The notes under the pieces were generated by a model, which did no database searches, had not been told where the DNA came from, and saw only the letters and a program-made list of their open reading frames with translations. 64,000 bases of DNA from Paraburkholderia bryophila (GTDB lineage Bacteria > Pseudomonadota > Gammaproteobacteria > Burkholderiales > Burkholderiaceae), in the NCBI RefSeq assembly GCF_013409255.1, contig NZ_JACCAS010000001.1, positions 1,178,001 to 1,242,000 on the forward strand, written 5' to 3'. Below are positions 1 through 7,522 of the stretch, in pieces. Positions within the stretch are counted from its first letter, which is position 1; every line of letters starts with the position of its first letter. The position numbers were made by a program, and so were the translations under genes.

Positions 1-98
1 CTTGACTTCATTTTAGGTCACGCCTCACGCCACGCTGACCGGATAAACGCTATCGCTCGCCACCCTGTCCCCCCATGCACTCGCCGATGTTAAACTTG

Positions 99-153
99 CG
101 CGCTGGAGATGGCATTCTCCCTTAACCGCCCTCGGGCTGATGATGCCTGCTAC
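99..153 (+). promoter_or_regulatory. Fluoride riboswitch (crcB motif)
   Basis: The segment beginning ggagatggcattctccc, followed by ttaacc, a short GC stem and ctgatgatgcctgc, fits the conserved core of the crcB RNA motif: a GGAGAUGGCAUUC-type P1/loop, an internal stem, and a closing CUGAUGAUGCCU that forms the pseudoknot. It lies about 85 bp upstream of the start codon of the fluoride channel gene crcB, the classic target. By family knowledge the aptamer binds fluoride and turns on the downstream gene; the expression platform in the GC-rich stretch 155-235 was not resolved by eye. Confidence 0.9.
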
Positions 154-236
154 GCCCGGATGATTGCGGACGCGGCATCGCGCGTCGTCCGCCCAGCCCG
201 GTTTGTCGACACTCCAGTCTTGCCAGGCCTCCTCCC

Positions 237-617
237 ATGTATTGGTCCATTCTCGCCGTCGCCATTGGCGGCGCACTCGGTTCGCTATTCCGCTGGTTTC
301 TCGGCATCCGCCTGAACGGCCTATTCAGCGGCCTGCCGCTCGGCACGTTCGCCGCCAATGTGATCGCCGGCTATGTGATCGGCGTCGCGGTCGCCGGCTT
401 CGCGCGCGCGCCGCAGATCGCGCCGGAATGGCGGCTGTTCGTCATCACGGGTCTGATGGGCGGCCTGTCTACCTTCTCCACCTTTTCCGCGGAAGTCGTG
501 CAACGCCTGCAGGACGGCCGGCTCGGCTGGGCAGCGGGCGAGATCGCCCTTCACGTCGGCGCGTCGCTGCTGATGACGATGCTCGGTATCGCCACCGTCT
601 CGCTGCTGTCGCGGTAA
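237..617 (+). CDS. crcB: Fluoride channel CrcB (Fluc family)
   Basis: This 126-residue hydrophobic protein has the usual Fluc length and four predicted membrane helices. The family signature [10 protein letters not shown] is at residues 75-84 and the conserved pore-region Asn is N41 in the AANVIAGY segment. Fluc proteins act as dual-topology dimers in the inner membrane and let toxic fluoride leave the cytoplasm. The ATG at 237 starts directly with the first membrane helix; no strong Shine-Dalgarno sequence precedes it, so translation may depend on the leader RNA. A fluoride riboswitch sits just upstream, which independently supports the assignment. The gene appears monocistronic; a new promoter and a manganese riboswitch follow before the next gene. 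Confidence 0.96.
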   Translation: MYWSILAVAIGGALGSLFRWFLGIRLNGLFSGLPLGTFAANVIAGYVIGVAVAGFARAPQIAPEWRLFVITGLMGGLSTFSTFSAEVVQRLQDGRLGWAAGEIALHVGASLLMTMLGIATVSLLSR

Positions 618-713
618 CGGCAACAGCGCACTAGCGGCGCAATGAAACGCGAACGCAGCGCGCGGCGAGCGACGTCTTTCGAGCAACCGCGCCGCAAGAG
701 CTGGCCAAACGCC

Positions 714-743
714 TTGCTCCGGTCACAAGCCGACAGCTATAAT
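714..743 (+). promoter_or_regulatory. Sigma-70-type promoter for the first Mn riboswitch transcript
   Basis: A ttgctc -35 element (714-719) and a perfect tataat -10 element (738-743) are separated by 18 bp. Transcription would begin about 750, immediately before the conserved ggggagtagcc of the riboswitch. Assignment is from spacing and consensus only. Confidence 0.65.
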
Positions 744-751
744 CGGCCCCT

Positions 752-905
752 CTTCGGGGAGTAGCCGCCCTGGACTTTATGTTCAGGGGCTCGCGTCAAC
801 ATACTTGCCCGGTCGCCAGACCGGTCATGGCGCGCGCAGCGTTTCGCCTGGCAAGACCGATGACTCACACTCCCACCAGCCGGGTCGCGGGAGTGCGTGT
901 CATCG
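752..905 (+). promoter_or_regulatory. yybP-ykoY manganese riboswitch upstream of the GDT1-family gene
   Basis: The leader carries the conserved blocks of the Mn(2+)-sensing yybP-ykoY RNA in order: ggggagtagcc (757-767), gcgtcaacata, and the closing ggcaagacc (about 850-858). The same blocks recur in the same order upstream of mntP at 2569-2663. They are followed by a long imperfect hairpin, 860-874 pairing with 889-903, probably the expression platform. By family knowledge Mn2+ binding activates manganese exporter genes. The start codon of the exporter lies 37 bp beyond the hairpin. Confidence 0.92.
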
Positions 906-941
906 TGTATTGACCGTGCGGCCCGGTTATAAAAAATCCCC

Positions 942-1532
942 ATGCAATCATTCCTCGTCTCCACAAGCGTGGTCGGGCTCGCCGAAATCGGCGACAAGAC
1001 CCAGTTGCTGTCGCTGGTTCTCGCCGCGCGGTATCGCAAACCCATCCCGATCGTGCTTGGCGTGTTTGTCGCGACCCTGATCAATCACGCCTGCTCCGGC
1101 GCGCTAGGCGCCTGGCTTGCCAGCGTCATCCGGCCGGAGATCATGAACTGGGCGGTGGTTGCGTCGTTCGCGGTCATGGCGGTGTGGATTCTTATCCCCG
1201 ACAAGCTCGACGACGCCGACACCGTCCCCATGAAAGATTCGATGGGCGTATTCGGCACGACCGCGATCACGTTCTTCATCGCGGAAATGGGCGATAAGAC
1301 GCAAATCGTGACGGTCGCGCTGGCGGCGCGATTCCACGAATTTTTCGGTGTGGTGGCCGGCACGACGCTGGGCATGATGCTGGCCAACGTGCCGGTGATC
1401 TATCTGGGACACAAGTTCGCCGACCGCCTGCCGACGAAGGCCGTGCATATACTGGCGGCGATCATCTTCGTGGTACTCGGCGGCCTGGCGTTGCGCACGG
1501 CGCTTTACCCCGACGCTCACCCGATGTTCTGA
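942..1532 (+). CDS. TMEM165/GDT1 (UPF0016) family manganese exporter
   Basis: The 196-residue membrane protein contains the diagnostic GDT1 signature twice, AEIGDKTQ at residues 14-21 and AEMGDKTQ at 114-121, each in the first helix of an inverted repeat of three helices; this duplicated six-helix layout is typical of bacterial two-domain members. The acidic residues of the two motifs form the divalent cation path. Bacterial homologues such as MneA of Vibrio export Mn2+. The yybP-ykoY riboswitch directly upstream supports manganese as the substrate here. The CDF transporter gene follows 36 bp downstream in the same direction and is probably co-transcribed. Confidence 0.93.
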   Translation: MQSFLVSTSVVGLAEIGDKTQLLSLVLAARYRKPIPIVLGVFVATLINHACSGALGAWLASVIRPEIMNWAVVASFAVMAVWILIPDKLDDADTVPMKDSMGVFGTTAITFFIAEMGDKTQIVTVALAARFHEFFGVVAGTTLGMMLANVPVIYLGHKFADRLPTKAVHILAAIIFVVLGGLALRTALYPDAHPMF

Positions 1533-1568
1533 TCCCCTGTCCCCCATCCTGGTAGAGAGGCCGACACG

Positions 1569-2477
1569 ATGTCCGAACGCATGTCCGACGAAGCACTTCG
1601 ACGCATGGCCTCCGTGATCGCGCTCGCGGTCGCGCTGGGGCTGGTCGTCGTCAAGGTGTGGGCGTGGCTGGCAACGGACTCCATTTCCCTGCTGACCTCC
1701 GCGGCCGATGGGCTGGTGGACGTCGTGGCGTCCTCGGTGACCTTTGCGGGCGTCCGCTATGCCGCGCGGCCCGCCGATCGCGGGCATCGCTACGGTCACG
1801 GCAAAGCGGAAGCGGTCGCCGCCTTCGTCCAGGCGCTACTGCTGGCAGGCGCCGCACTCGGACTCGGCGTGGAGTCGATTCATCGTCTGTTCGTGCCTCA
1901 GGCGTTGAACCAGACGGGATTCGGCATCTGGGTGATCGTGGGCAGTTCCGTGATCGCGGCCGGACTCGTCGGTATGCAAACGCTCGTGGTCCGGCGCACC
2001 GGTTCCACCGCGATCGCCGCCGACCGGGCTCACTATGTGACCGACGTGGCCGTCAATCTCGCGGTGCTGGTCGCGCTTCTGCTCGAACGCTTTCTCGGCT
2101 GGACGCGTGCCGATGCCATCGGCGCACTGGCCATCTCCGTGTACATGCTGTGGAACGCGCGGGGCATGGCAGCGCATGCGCTACTGCAACTGCTCGACCG
2201 CGAACTCGATGAAGCGGAGCGCGCGCGAATCGAAGCCGCGGTGCTCGGTTGCGACGGCGTGAAAGGCCTGCACGACATGCGGACTCGCAATGGCGGAGAT
2301 CGGTTCTTCGTCGAGTTTCATGTGGAAGTCGACGGATCGCTGACGGTTGAAGAAGGCCATACGATCGGCGACAACGCCGAAAAAGCGGTGCAGCGTTTAT
2401 TCCAGGCCGCCGACGTTGTCGCCCATCTCGAGCCTGCGGGGATCAAGGACGAACGGCTGGACGACCTCGTCGCCTAG
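1569..2477 (+). CDS. Cation diffusion facilitator family transporter (FieF-like)
   Basis: The 302-residue protein has the CDF layout: six hydrophobic segments followed by a cytoplasmic domain from about residue 210. The metal site of the FieF/YiiP type is visible: AADGLVD in helix 2 gives the Asp pair and HYVTD in helix 5 gives the His/Asp pair (DD-HD). CDF proteins are homodimeric H+/metal antiporters that expel Zn, Cd, Fe or Mn. A Shine-Dalgarno-like gagagg lies upstream of the ATG. The location 36 bp after a riboswitch-controlled manganese exporter suggests co-expression under Mn2+ and possibly a role in manganese export; the motif alone does not decide the metal. Confidence 0.92.
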   Translation: MSERMSDEALRRMASVIALAVALGLVVVKVWAWLATDSISLLTSAADGLVDVVASSVTFAGVRYAARPADRGHRYGHGKAEAVAAFVQALLLAGAALGLGVESIHRLFVPQALNQTGFGIWVIVGSSVIAAGLVGMQTLVVRRTGSTAIAADRAHYVTDVAVNLAVLVALLLERFLGWTRADAIGALAISVYMLWNARGMAAHALLQLLDRELDEAERARIEAAVLGCDGVKGLHDMRTRNGGDRFFVEFHVEVDGSLTVEEGHTIGDNAEKAVQRLFQAADVVAHLEPAGIKDERLDDLVA

Positions 2478-2526
2478 CGCGTTGTTGCTGCTGATGGATC
2501 GCGAGATCGACGTCATGCGAACACAC

Positions 2527-2555
2527 TTACATAAGCCTTTCATGCGTGCTATGCT
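2527..2555 (+). promoter_or_regulatory. Promoter for the mntP riboswitch transcript
   Basis: A ttacat -35-like hexamer (2527-2532) and a tatgct -10-like hexamer (2550-2555) are separated by 17 bp, with transcription expected at about 2562, just before the riboswitch core. The match is moderate, but the position mirrors the promoter of the first Mn riboswitch. Confidence 0.5.
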
Positions 2556-2564
2556 CGCCGCTGT

Positions 2565-2705
2565 CTTTGGGGAGTAGCCGGCTTCTATCTGCATAGAAGC
2601 GCCTGCGTCAACATTCTCGGTCGCTCAGACCGTGGTGCAGGTAGCCCTTGGGTTGGCAAGACCATCGACACATCACGCGACCGGTCGGGCGCAGTGGTGT
2701 GTCGC
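2565..2705 (+). promoter_or_regulatory. yybP-ykoY manganese riboswitch upstream of mntP
   Basis: The leader contains ggggagtagcc (2569-2579), a short stem (cttctat/atagaag), gcgtcaacatt and ggcaagacc (about 2655-2663), the conserved blocks of the Mn2+ riboswitch. A following hairpin pairs 2666-2676 with 2694-2704 (11 bp, one G-U) and is the likely expression platform. The mntP start codon follows 32 bp later. In E. coli mntP is a known target of this riboswitch class. Confidence 0.93.
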
Positions 2706-2736
2706 GGTTTCCGCCCGACCTTGAGCGCCTCCTTTC

Positions 2737-3303
2737 ATGAATCCCGTCGCCACGCTGTTCCTTGCTTTCGCCATGTCCACCGACGCCTTCGCAGCCGCTA
2801 TCGGCAAAGGCGCCACGCTGCATCGCCCGCACTGGCGCGAAGCGCTACGCACAGGTCTTATCTTCGGCGTGATCGAAGCGTTGACGCCGCTGGTCGGGTG
2901 GTTCATCGGCAGAGCGGCGGCGCAATACGTTTCCGCGTGGGATCACTGGATCGCGTTCACGCTGCTGGCCATCCTCGGCACCCGCATGATCCGCAACGGC
3001 TTCAAGGCCAGCGAAGCCGATGAGAAGAAACCGGCCGCGCACTCGTTCTGGTTGCTGGCACTCACCGGCTTCGCCACGAGTATCGACGCCATGGCGGTCG
3101 GCGCGGGTCTCGCTTTCGTCGACGTCAACATTTACTCCACTGCGGCGGCAATCGGTCTGGCTACGGCGACGATGGTCACGATCGGCGTGCTGCTCGGCCG
3201 CGTGATCGGCGATGTGGTCGGCAAGCGCGCGGAAATGGCGGGCGGTGTGGTGTTGATCGGGATTGGCTGCGTCATTCTCGTTGAGCATTTGCAGTTGCTC
3301 TGA
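2737..3303 (+). CDS. mntP: Manganese exporter MntP
   Basis: The 188-residue protein is the usual MntP length with six predicted helices arranged as two repeats. Characteristic acidic motifs are [14 protein letters not shown] near the N-terminus (about residues 13-26) and [15 protein letters not shown] in the second half, whose aspartates line the Mn2+ pathway. MntP sits in the inner membrane and removes excess Mn2+. The upstream yybP-ykoY riboswitch makes the assignment nearly certain. The gene is monocistronic and convergent with the next gene; a GC hairpin without a T tract (3338-3345 with 3357-3364) lies at the junction. Confidence 0.97.
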   Translation: MNPVATLFLAFAMSTDAFAAAIGKGATLHRPHWREALRTGLIFGVIEALTPLVGWFIGRAAAQYVSAWDHWIAFTLLAILGTRMIRNGFKASEADEKKPAAHSFWLLALTGFATSIDAMAVGAGLAFVDVNIYSTAAAIGLATATMVTIGVLLGRVIGDVVGKRAEMAGGVVLIGIGCVILVEHLQLL

Positions 3304-3363
3304 GCGCCTTCGAGCCAGCGTATGCCGACGACACGTCGCGCCTCGGCGTCCGGGCACGAGGCG

Positions 3364-4326
3364 CTAGCGGAAATCGTAGCTCGGGTTGTGCGGGTCGAAG
3401 GCTTCGTCCGTCCATGTATGAGGCACGATTTGCTCGAAGTCGATCTCTTCGAGCGGCACGCCGGCCGCATCCGCCGCGATCACGCTGTGCAGTTGCGGGC
3501 GGTGCAGATCGAAGGTCAGCGTCACGCGTGGCGCGAAATGCGCGGGCGGCCCATCTGACGCGTCCCAGGTGAGCGCGAGCAGCCGCTTGCCGTTCACAGT
3601 CTCAACTTCGACACGAGACGGTTTTGCGCTCAGGCCTTCCGCTTCGAAACTGCCCTCTTCGTGTTCGAGCGTGTGGACGACGAACTGCAAGCCGAGATCG
3701 CGCACGCTATGGCGTGACTGGGTTCTTGCAAACGTGCCGTCCACCTGAAATCTGCCGGACAGGAAGTGCCACGCGCCGCCAAAATGTCCCAGGAAACGTG
3801 TCGGGTCGCGGGTCTCGTCGTAGATGATCTCCTGCCCCGCATGCGCGCCATCCGGCAGCCATTTGACGTACACGCGTTGCGGACTGTCCTGACAGTAGAC
3901 CTCCATATGATCGGCTTGCGTCGGCCATTTCCCGTTCACACGTTCGCGACGCCGCATCCAGTATTCGTACGAGCTGCCGGCGCCAATCGTGACGCGGGTA
4001 TAGGCCACGATCGCTTCCGGCTTCATTGCGTCGATCAGTGCGATCACGCGTGAGTCCGGCATGGCGCCGAGCGTGCCGTCGTCAATGCGTTCACGGATGA
4101 CGTTTGCCTGCTCTCCCGCCGACAAACAGGCGAAGCCGGCCAGATCGCCACCGTTCGCGCCCGACGCCGCTTCGTCATTGCAGCGTACCGGCGCTGCGCG
4201 TAGAACCTCGTCGGCGGGCGCGGCGCGCGCCGTCAGCGAAACCAGCAGCGCAACGCACATGGCCACCACGGCAATGAAACCGCGATCCGATTTAATGCGA
4301 CTGCCGGAATGTCTATTACCACGCAT
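3364..4326 (-). CDS. Exported DUF1571-type protein of unknown function
   Basis: The 320-residue product begins with a basic region and a hydrophobic stretch (about residues 17-36) consistent with a signal peptide or anchor ending near ARAAPA. The rest is soluble and beta-rich. The segment around residues 100-190, with a YTRVTIGAGSSYEYWMRRRE stretch and repeated charged/aromatic strands, resembles the DUF1571 family, whose members are periplasmic and uncharacterised. The start is supported by ggagaagctt directly before the ATG. It is transcribed toward mntP, with which it converges. No function can be assigned. The domain call is from memory of the family pattern and needs a profile search. 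Confidence 0.7.
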   Translation of the reverse strand: MRGNRHSGSRIKSDRGFIAVVAMCVALLVSLTARAAPADEVLRAAPVRCNDEAASGANGGDLAGFACLSAGEQANVIRERIDDGTLGAMPDSRVIALIDAMKPEAIVAYTRVTIGAGSSYEYWMRRRERVNGKWPTQADHMEVYCQDSPQRVYVKWLPDGAHAGQEIIYDETRDPTRFLGHFGGAWHFLSGRFQVDGTFARTQSRHSVRDLGLQFVVHTLEHEEGSFEAEGLSAKPSRVEVETVNGKRLLALTWDASDGPPAHFAPRVTLTFDLHRPQLHSVIAADAAGVPLEEIDFEQIVPHTWTDEAFDPHNPSYDFR

Positions 4327-4891
4327 AAGCTTCTCCGCCAGGCGCGAGCAATCAGCACGCCCTATCGACTAAACATCAGCCGCGCGCGATTATTCCCCGG
4401 CGTTAAAAATAACTCTCTTACCGGAAATATCACGCCTACCCGACAGGCGAAAAAAAAGGCGTCACGTTGCCGTGACGCCTTAAAAAGTTCTAGCCATTCC
4501 GAGGGCCGTGCTAGAACCTGAGAGACGGTATTCGAAAGATTTGACCCAACGATGCGGCGCCCAGAAGGACGCGCGGCACAGACTGTTACGGTGGACTGTT
4601 TGAAGACACTCGACCAGACACTGCGCGGGCCACGGCGGGGTTCCTGAACTTCAAAATGCAGAACCTCAAACCGTCTTTCGAAATGAGATTCCATTTTTTA
4701 TGGTTATGCTGACTAAGTCAAGCAAAATCTAAAGAGCCGTTCCTCGTCGCGGCAAAATATTCCGATACAATGAATCTTCTGAGGAAAAAACCAGTCCATG
4801 CCCCATTTTGGGGCCCATCGGCGACGCTTTTCGGGACGGTCGCCAAAGCGGCTGTGTTCAAAAAACTGAAATAAAGTTCCACAAAAAACAC
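4327..4891. other. Intergenic region with a terminator
   Basis: This 565-bp divergent spacer between the DUF1571 gene and the IclR gene holds one perfect hairpin (listed separately) and is relatively AT-rich near 4360-4450 and 4690-4890. I see no credible coding sequence. The terminator in the middle suggests that a short transcript may end here, but no source gene is evident. Confidence 0.5.
4456..4481. terminator. Bidirectional intrinsic terminator-like hairpin
   Basis: A perfect 11-bp stem (aaggcgtcacg / cgtgacgcctt) encloses the tetraloop ttgc and is flanked by an A run on the left and taaaaag on the right. The A/T flanks would serve best on the minus strand. No gene reading into it is obvious. 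Confidence 0.75.
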
Positions 4892-5728
4892 ATGAACAGA
4901 CCTAAGCCCTCCCGGCCCGACGCGGATCCGCTGAAAGACAAAGACGGTTCGAGCGAAGAAGTCACCGCGCTGGCCCGCGGTCTGACCGTATTGCGCGCAG
5001 TCGCCGCAGCCGACGCGCCGCTCAGCAATCGCGAGCTGACCGAGTTGACCGGCATTCCCAAGCCGACCGTTTCGCGCATCACCGCCACGCTGGTCGGCGC
5101 GGGTTTTCTGTTCCGGCTGCCGGACAGCGAGCGCTTCGTGCTGACCTCGTCGGTGCTGGAGTTGAGCAACGGCTTTCTGCGCAACTTCGACATCCGGGCG
5201 CGCGCACGGCCGTTCCTGATCGCGCTCGCCGAACGCACCGCGCTGTCCGTGCATCTGGCCGTGCGCGACCGTCTCGACATGGTCGTGATCGACGCGATCC
5301 GGCCGCGTTCGGCGGTGCTCGTGTCGCGCCTCGAAATCGGCTCGCGGATGAATCTGAGCCGCACCGCAATCGGTCGCGCGTATCTGGCGGCGCTTGCGCC
5401 GGCGGATCGGGACAAACTGCTGATCGGCCTGCAGGCCGCCGAAGGCGACGACTGGGGCCACGTCGGAAGCCGGCTTGATGCGGCGCTGGAGGACACCATC
5501 GAACGCGGTTACGCGATCGCCACCGGCGAATGGCACAACGGCCTGAACGCGATTGCACTGGGCTTCACCGGCCCCTCGGGTGAGCGCTATGCGGTCAACT
5601 GCGGTGGCTCCGCCGACCAGTGTCCGCGCGACTGGCTGATTTCGCGCGCGGCGCCTGCCCTGCTCGAATGCGTCGAGCAAATCATGCTCGAAATCGGCGG
5701 CACGCCGGGGCGGCGGCTCGACACCTGA
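4892..5728 (+). CDS. IclR family transcriptional regulator
   Basis: Read from the ATG at 4892 the protein has 278 residues. An N-terminal winged helix-turn-helix (about residues 20-85) carries the IclR recognition pattern LSNRELTELTGIPKPTVSRI. The C-terminal two-thirds is the effector-binding domain with the family segments ERTALSVHLAVRD, GRAYLAAL and ERGYAIATGEW. A TTG at 4808 is in frame but only adds a stretch unlike IclR N-termini, so the ATG is preferred. IclR proteins usually control catabolic genes or efflux; the nearest downstream genes are mdtABC, 360 bp away, so control of that operon is possible but unproven. The effector is unknown. Confidence 0.9.
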   Translation: MNRPKPSRPDADPLKDKDGSSEEVTALARGLTVLRAVAAADAPLSNRELTELTGIPKPTVSRITATLVGAGFLFRLPDSERFVLTSSVLELSNGFLRNFDIRARARPFLIALAERTALSVHLAVRDRLDMVVIDAIRPRSAVLVSRLEIGSRMNLSRTAIGRAYLAALAPADRDKLLIGLQAAEGDDWGHVGSRLDAALEDTIERGYAIATGEWHNGLNAIALGFTGPSGERYAVNCGGSADQCPRDWLISRAAPALLECVEQIMLEIGGTPGRRLDT

Positions 5729-6088
5729 TACACCGCGACGCTCGCCAGTCGGTGGCCATGACAACTTCAAGACATCCTGTAACCTTCGTAATCAAACGAA
5801 AAAAAACGCGGGTGGACTGTTACAGAGCCCACGACGTAGGATCATGCATTCCCGTCGCGGGCCGCGGCTCCGGCTGGGCGTTATCCCTTTCGATAACATC
5901 CGGCTACCGTTTATTGACGCCGCATTGCGTTAACATCTTTGTCCCGCGCCTCGGGTAGCATCGCGCAGAACAAGCACGGCGCTCCCGCTGTCGAAACCGC
6001 CTGTCACGCCCGCGTGCCGGTCCGCCTGAAGTCGAAGCGGCTCGACGCGCGAGCGGCTCACCTCAAAGCCAGCCACCAGACCGAACCG
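5729..6088 (+). other. Intergenic region upstream of mdtABC
   Basis: About 360 bp with no credible gene. A short A-rich run (near 5798-5808) follows the IclR gene. The start region of mdtA is open in frame back to 5939, but the upstream part lacks the look of an RND adaptor N-terminus and is treated as leader. The mdtABC promoter must lie here; no single hexamer pair stands out. Confidence 0.4.
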
Positions 6089-7504
6089 ATGGACGAACAA
6101 CAAAAGCATTCGGAAACCACTCGCCCTGCCACACCGGCCTCCCAACCGTCCACTACCGGCGGCCCAGCGCATGTGCCCGGCTCCGCGCCCGGCGCGGTCA
6201 AGCGGCATCGCGGCCGGAACATCGCGCTGATCGTGGCGGCACTGGTGATCCTCGGCGTCGTGCTGTGGCGCTGGCATCCGTGGGGCGGCGGCGGCGCAAG
6301 CGGAGCCGCCGGCGCCAGTGGCGCGAGCGGCGGCGGTCATGGCGGCCGTGGCGCGGCCATGGCCAACCTGGCGCAACCGGTTCACGTGGCCACCGCGACG
6401 CAAGGCGAAATGCCGGTGGTACTAACCGCGCTCGGCACCGTCACCCCGCTGGCCAACGTCACCGTGCTGCCGCAGTTGAGCGGCGTGCTGCAAGACGTGT
6501 TCTTCAAGGAAGGCCAGATGGTCAAGAAGGGCGACGTGCTCGCCCAGATCGACCCGCGCCCGTATCAGATCTCGCTTGAAAACGCGCAAGGCACGCTCGC
6601 CCGCGACCAGGCGCTGCTGCAAACCGCCCGCCTCGACCTGAAGCGCTATCAGACGCTGCTCTCGCAAGACTCGATCGCGGGCCAGCAGGTCGATACGCAG
6701 GCCTCGCTGGTGCGGCAATACGAAGGCACGGTCAAGTCCGACCAGGCGAACATCGATACGTATAAGCTCGACCTGATCTACGCGCGTATCACCGCGCCGG
6801 TGTCGGGGCGCGTCGGTTTGCGCCAGGTCGATCCGGGCAACTACGTGACGCCGAGCCTGACCAACGGTCTCGTCGTGATTACGCAGTTGCAGCCGATCAG
6901 CGTGATCTTCACGACCTCCGAAGACAACCTGCAGCAGATCCTCCAGCAGACCCAGACGGGCGCGAAGCTGTCGGTCACGGCCTACGACCGCAGCAATACC
7001 ACGTCGCTCGAAGGCGGTTCGCTCGAAACGCTGGACAACCAGATCGACACCACCACCGGCACCGTCAAGCTACGGGCGAACTTCCAGAACCCGAACAACC
7101 TGCTGTTCCCGAATCAGTTCGTCAACACGCGCCTGCTGGTCGATACGATCAAAGATGCGGTGATCGTGCCGACTACCGCCGTGCTGAACGGCTCGATGGG
7201 CCAGTTCGTCTACGTCGTGAAGCCGGACAACACGGTCACCGTGCGCCCGGTCAAGGTCGGCCCGGTGGATGGCGAGCGCACCAGCATCAAGTCCGGCGTG
7301 CAGGTCGGCGAGCGCGTGGTGATCGACGGTTCGGACCGCCTGAAGGAAGGCGCCAAGATCACGATTCCGGCCGACAAGCCGCGCGGCGCGTCGGGCGCAC
7401 ACGGCGCACACGCTGCAAGCGGCGCCAGCGGCGCAGCCGCGGCCTCGGGCGCATCCGGCACCCGCGGACATCATCGCAAACACGCGACGCAAGACTCGCA
7501 ATAA
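6089..7504 (+). CDS. mdtA: RND efflux periplasmic adaptor (MdtA/MuxA type)
   Basis: From the ATG at 6089 the protein has 471 residues. A single membrane anchor spans about residues 44-61, followed by a Gly/Ala/Ser linker (66-90). The membrane-fusion body follows: lipoyl-like half (TALGTVTPLANVTVLPQLSG), alpha-hairpin (residues about 165-235), second lipoyl half (ARITAPVSGRVGLRQVDPG) and beta-barrel. The C-terminus is an odd Ala/Gly/Ser/His-rich tail of about 40 residues. It would bridge the two inner-membrane pumps encoded next and an outer-membrane channel, which is not encoded here. The neighbouring two-permease arrangement identifies the MdtABC/MuxABC class, which exports novobiocin, bile salts and similar compounds in other bacteria. 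Confidence 0.93.
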   Translation: MDEQQKHSETTRPATPASQPSTTGGPAHVPGSAPGAVKRHRGRNIALIVAALVILGVVLWRWHPWGGGGASGAAGASGASGGGHGGRGAAMANLAQPVHVATATQGEMPVVLTALGTVTPLANVTVLPQLSGVLQDVFFKEGQMVKKGDVLAQIDPRPYQISLENAQGTLARDQALLQTARLDLKRYQTLLSQDSIAGQQVDTQASLVRQYEGTVKSDQANIDTYKLDLIYARITAPVSGRVGLRQVDPGNYVTPSLTNGLVVITQLQPISVIFTTSEDNLQQILQQTQTGAKLSVTAYDRSNTTSLEGGSLETLDNQIDTTTGTVKLRANFQNPNNLLFPNQFVNTRLLVDTIKDAVIVPTTAVLNGSMGQFVYVVKPDNTVTVRPVKVGPVDGERTSIKSGVQVGERVVIDGSDRLKEGAKITIPADKPRGASGAHGAHAASGASGAAAASGASGTRGHHRKHATQDSQ

Positions 7505-7522
7505 AGGCACGGCACTTACCGC

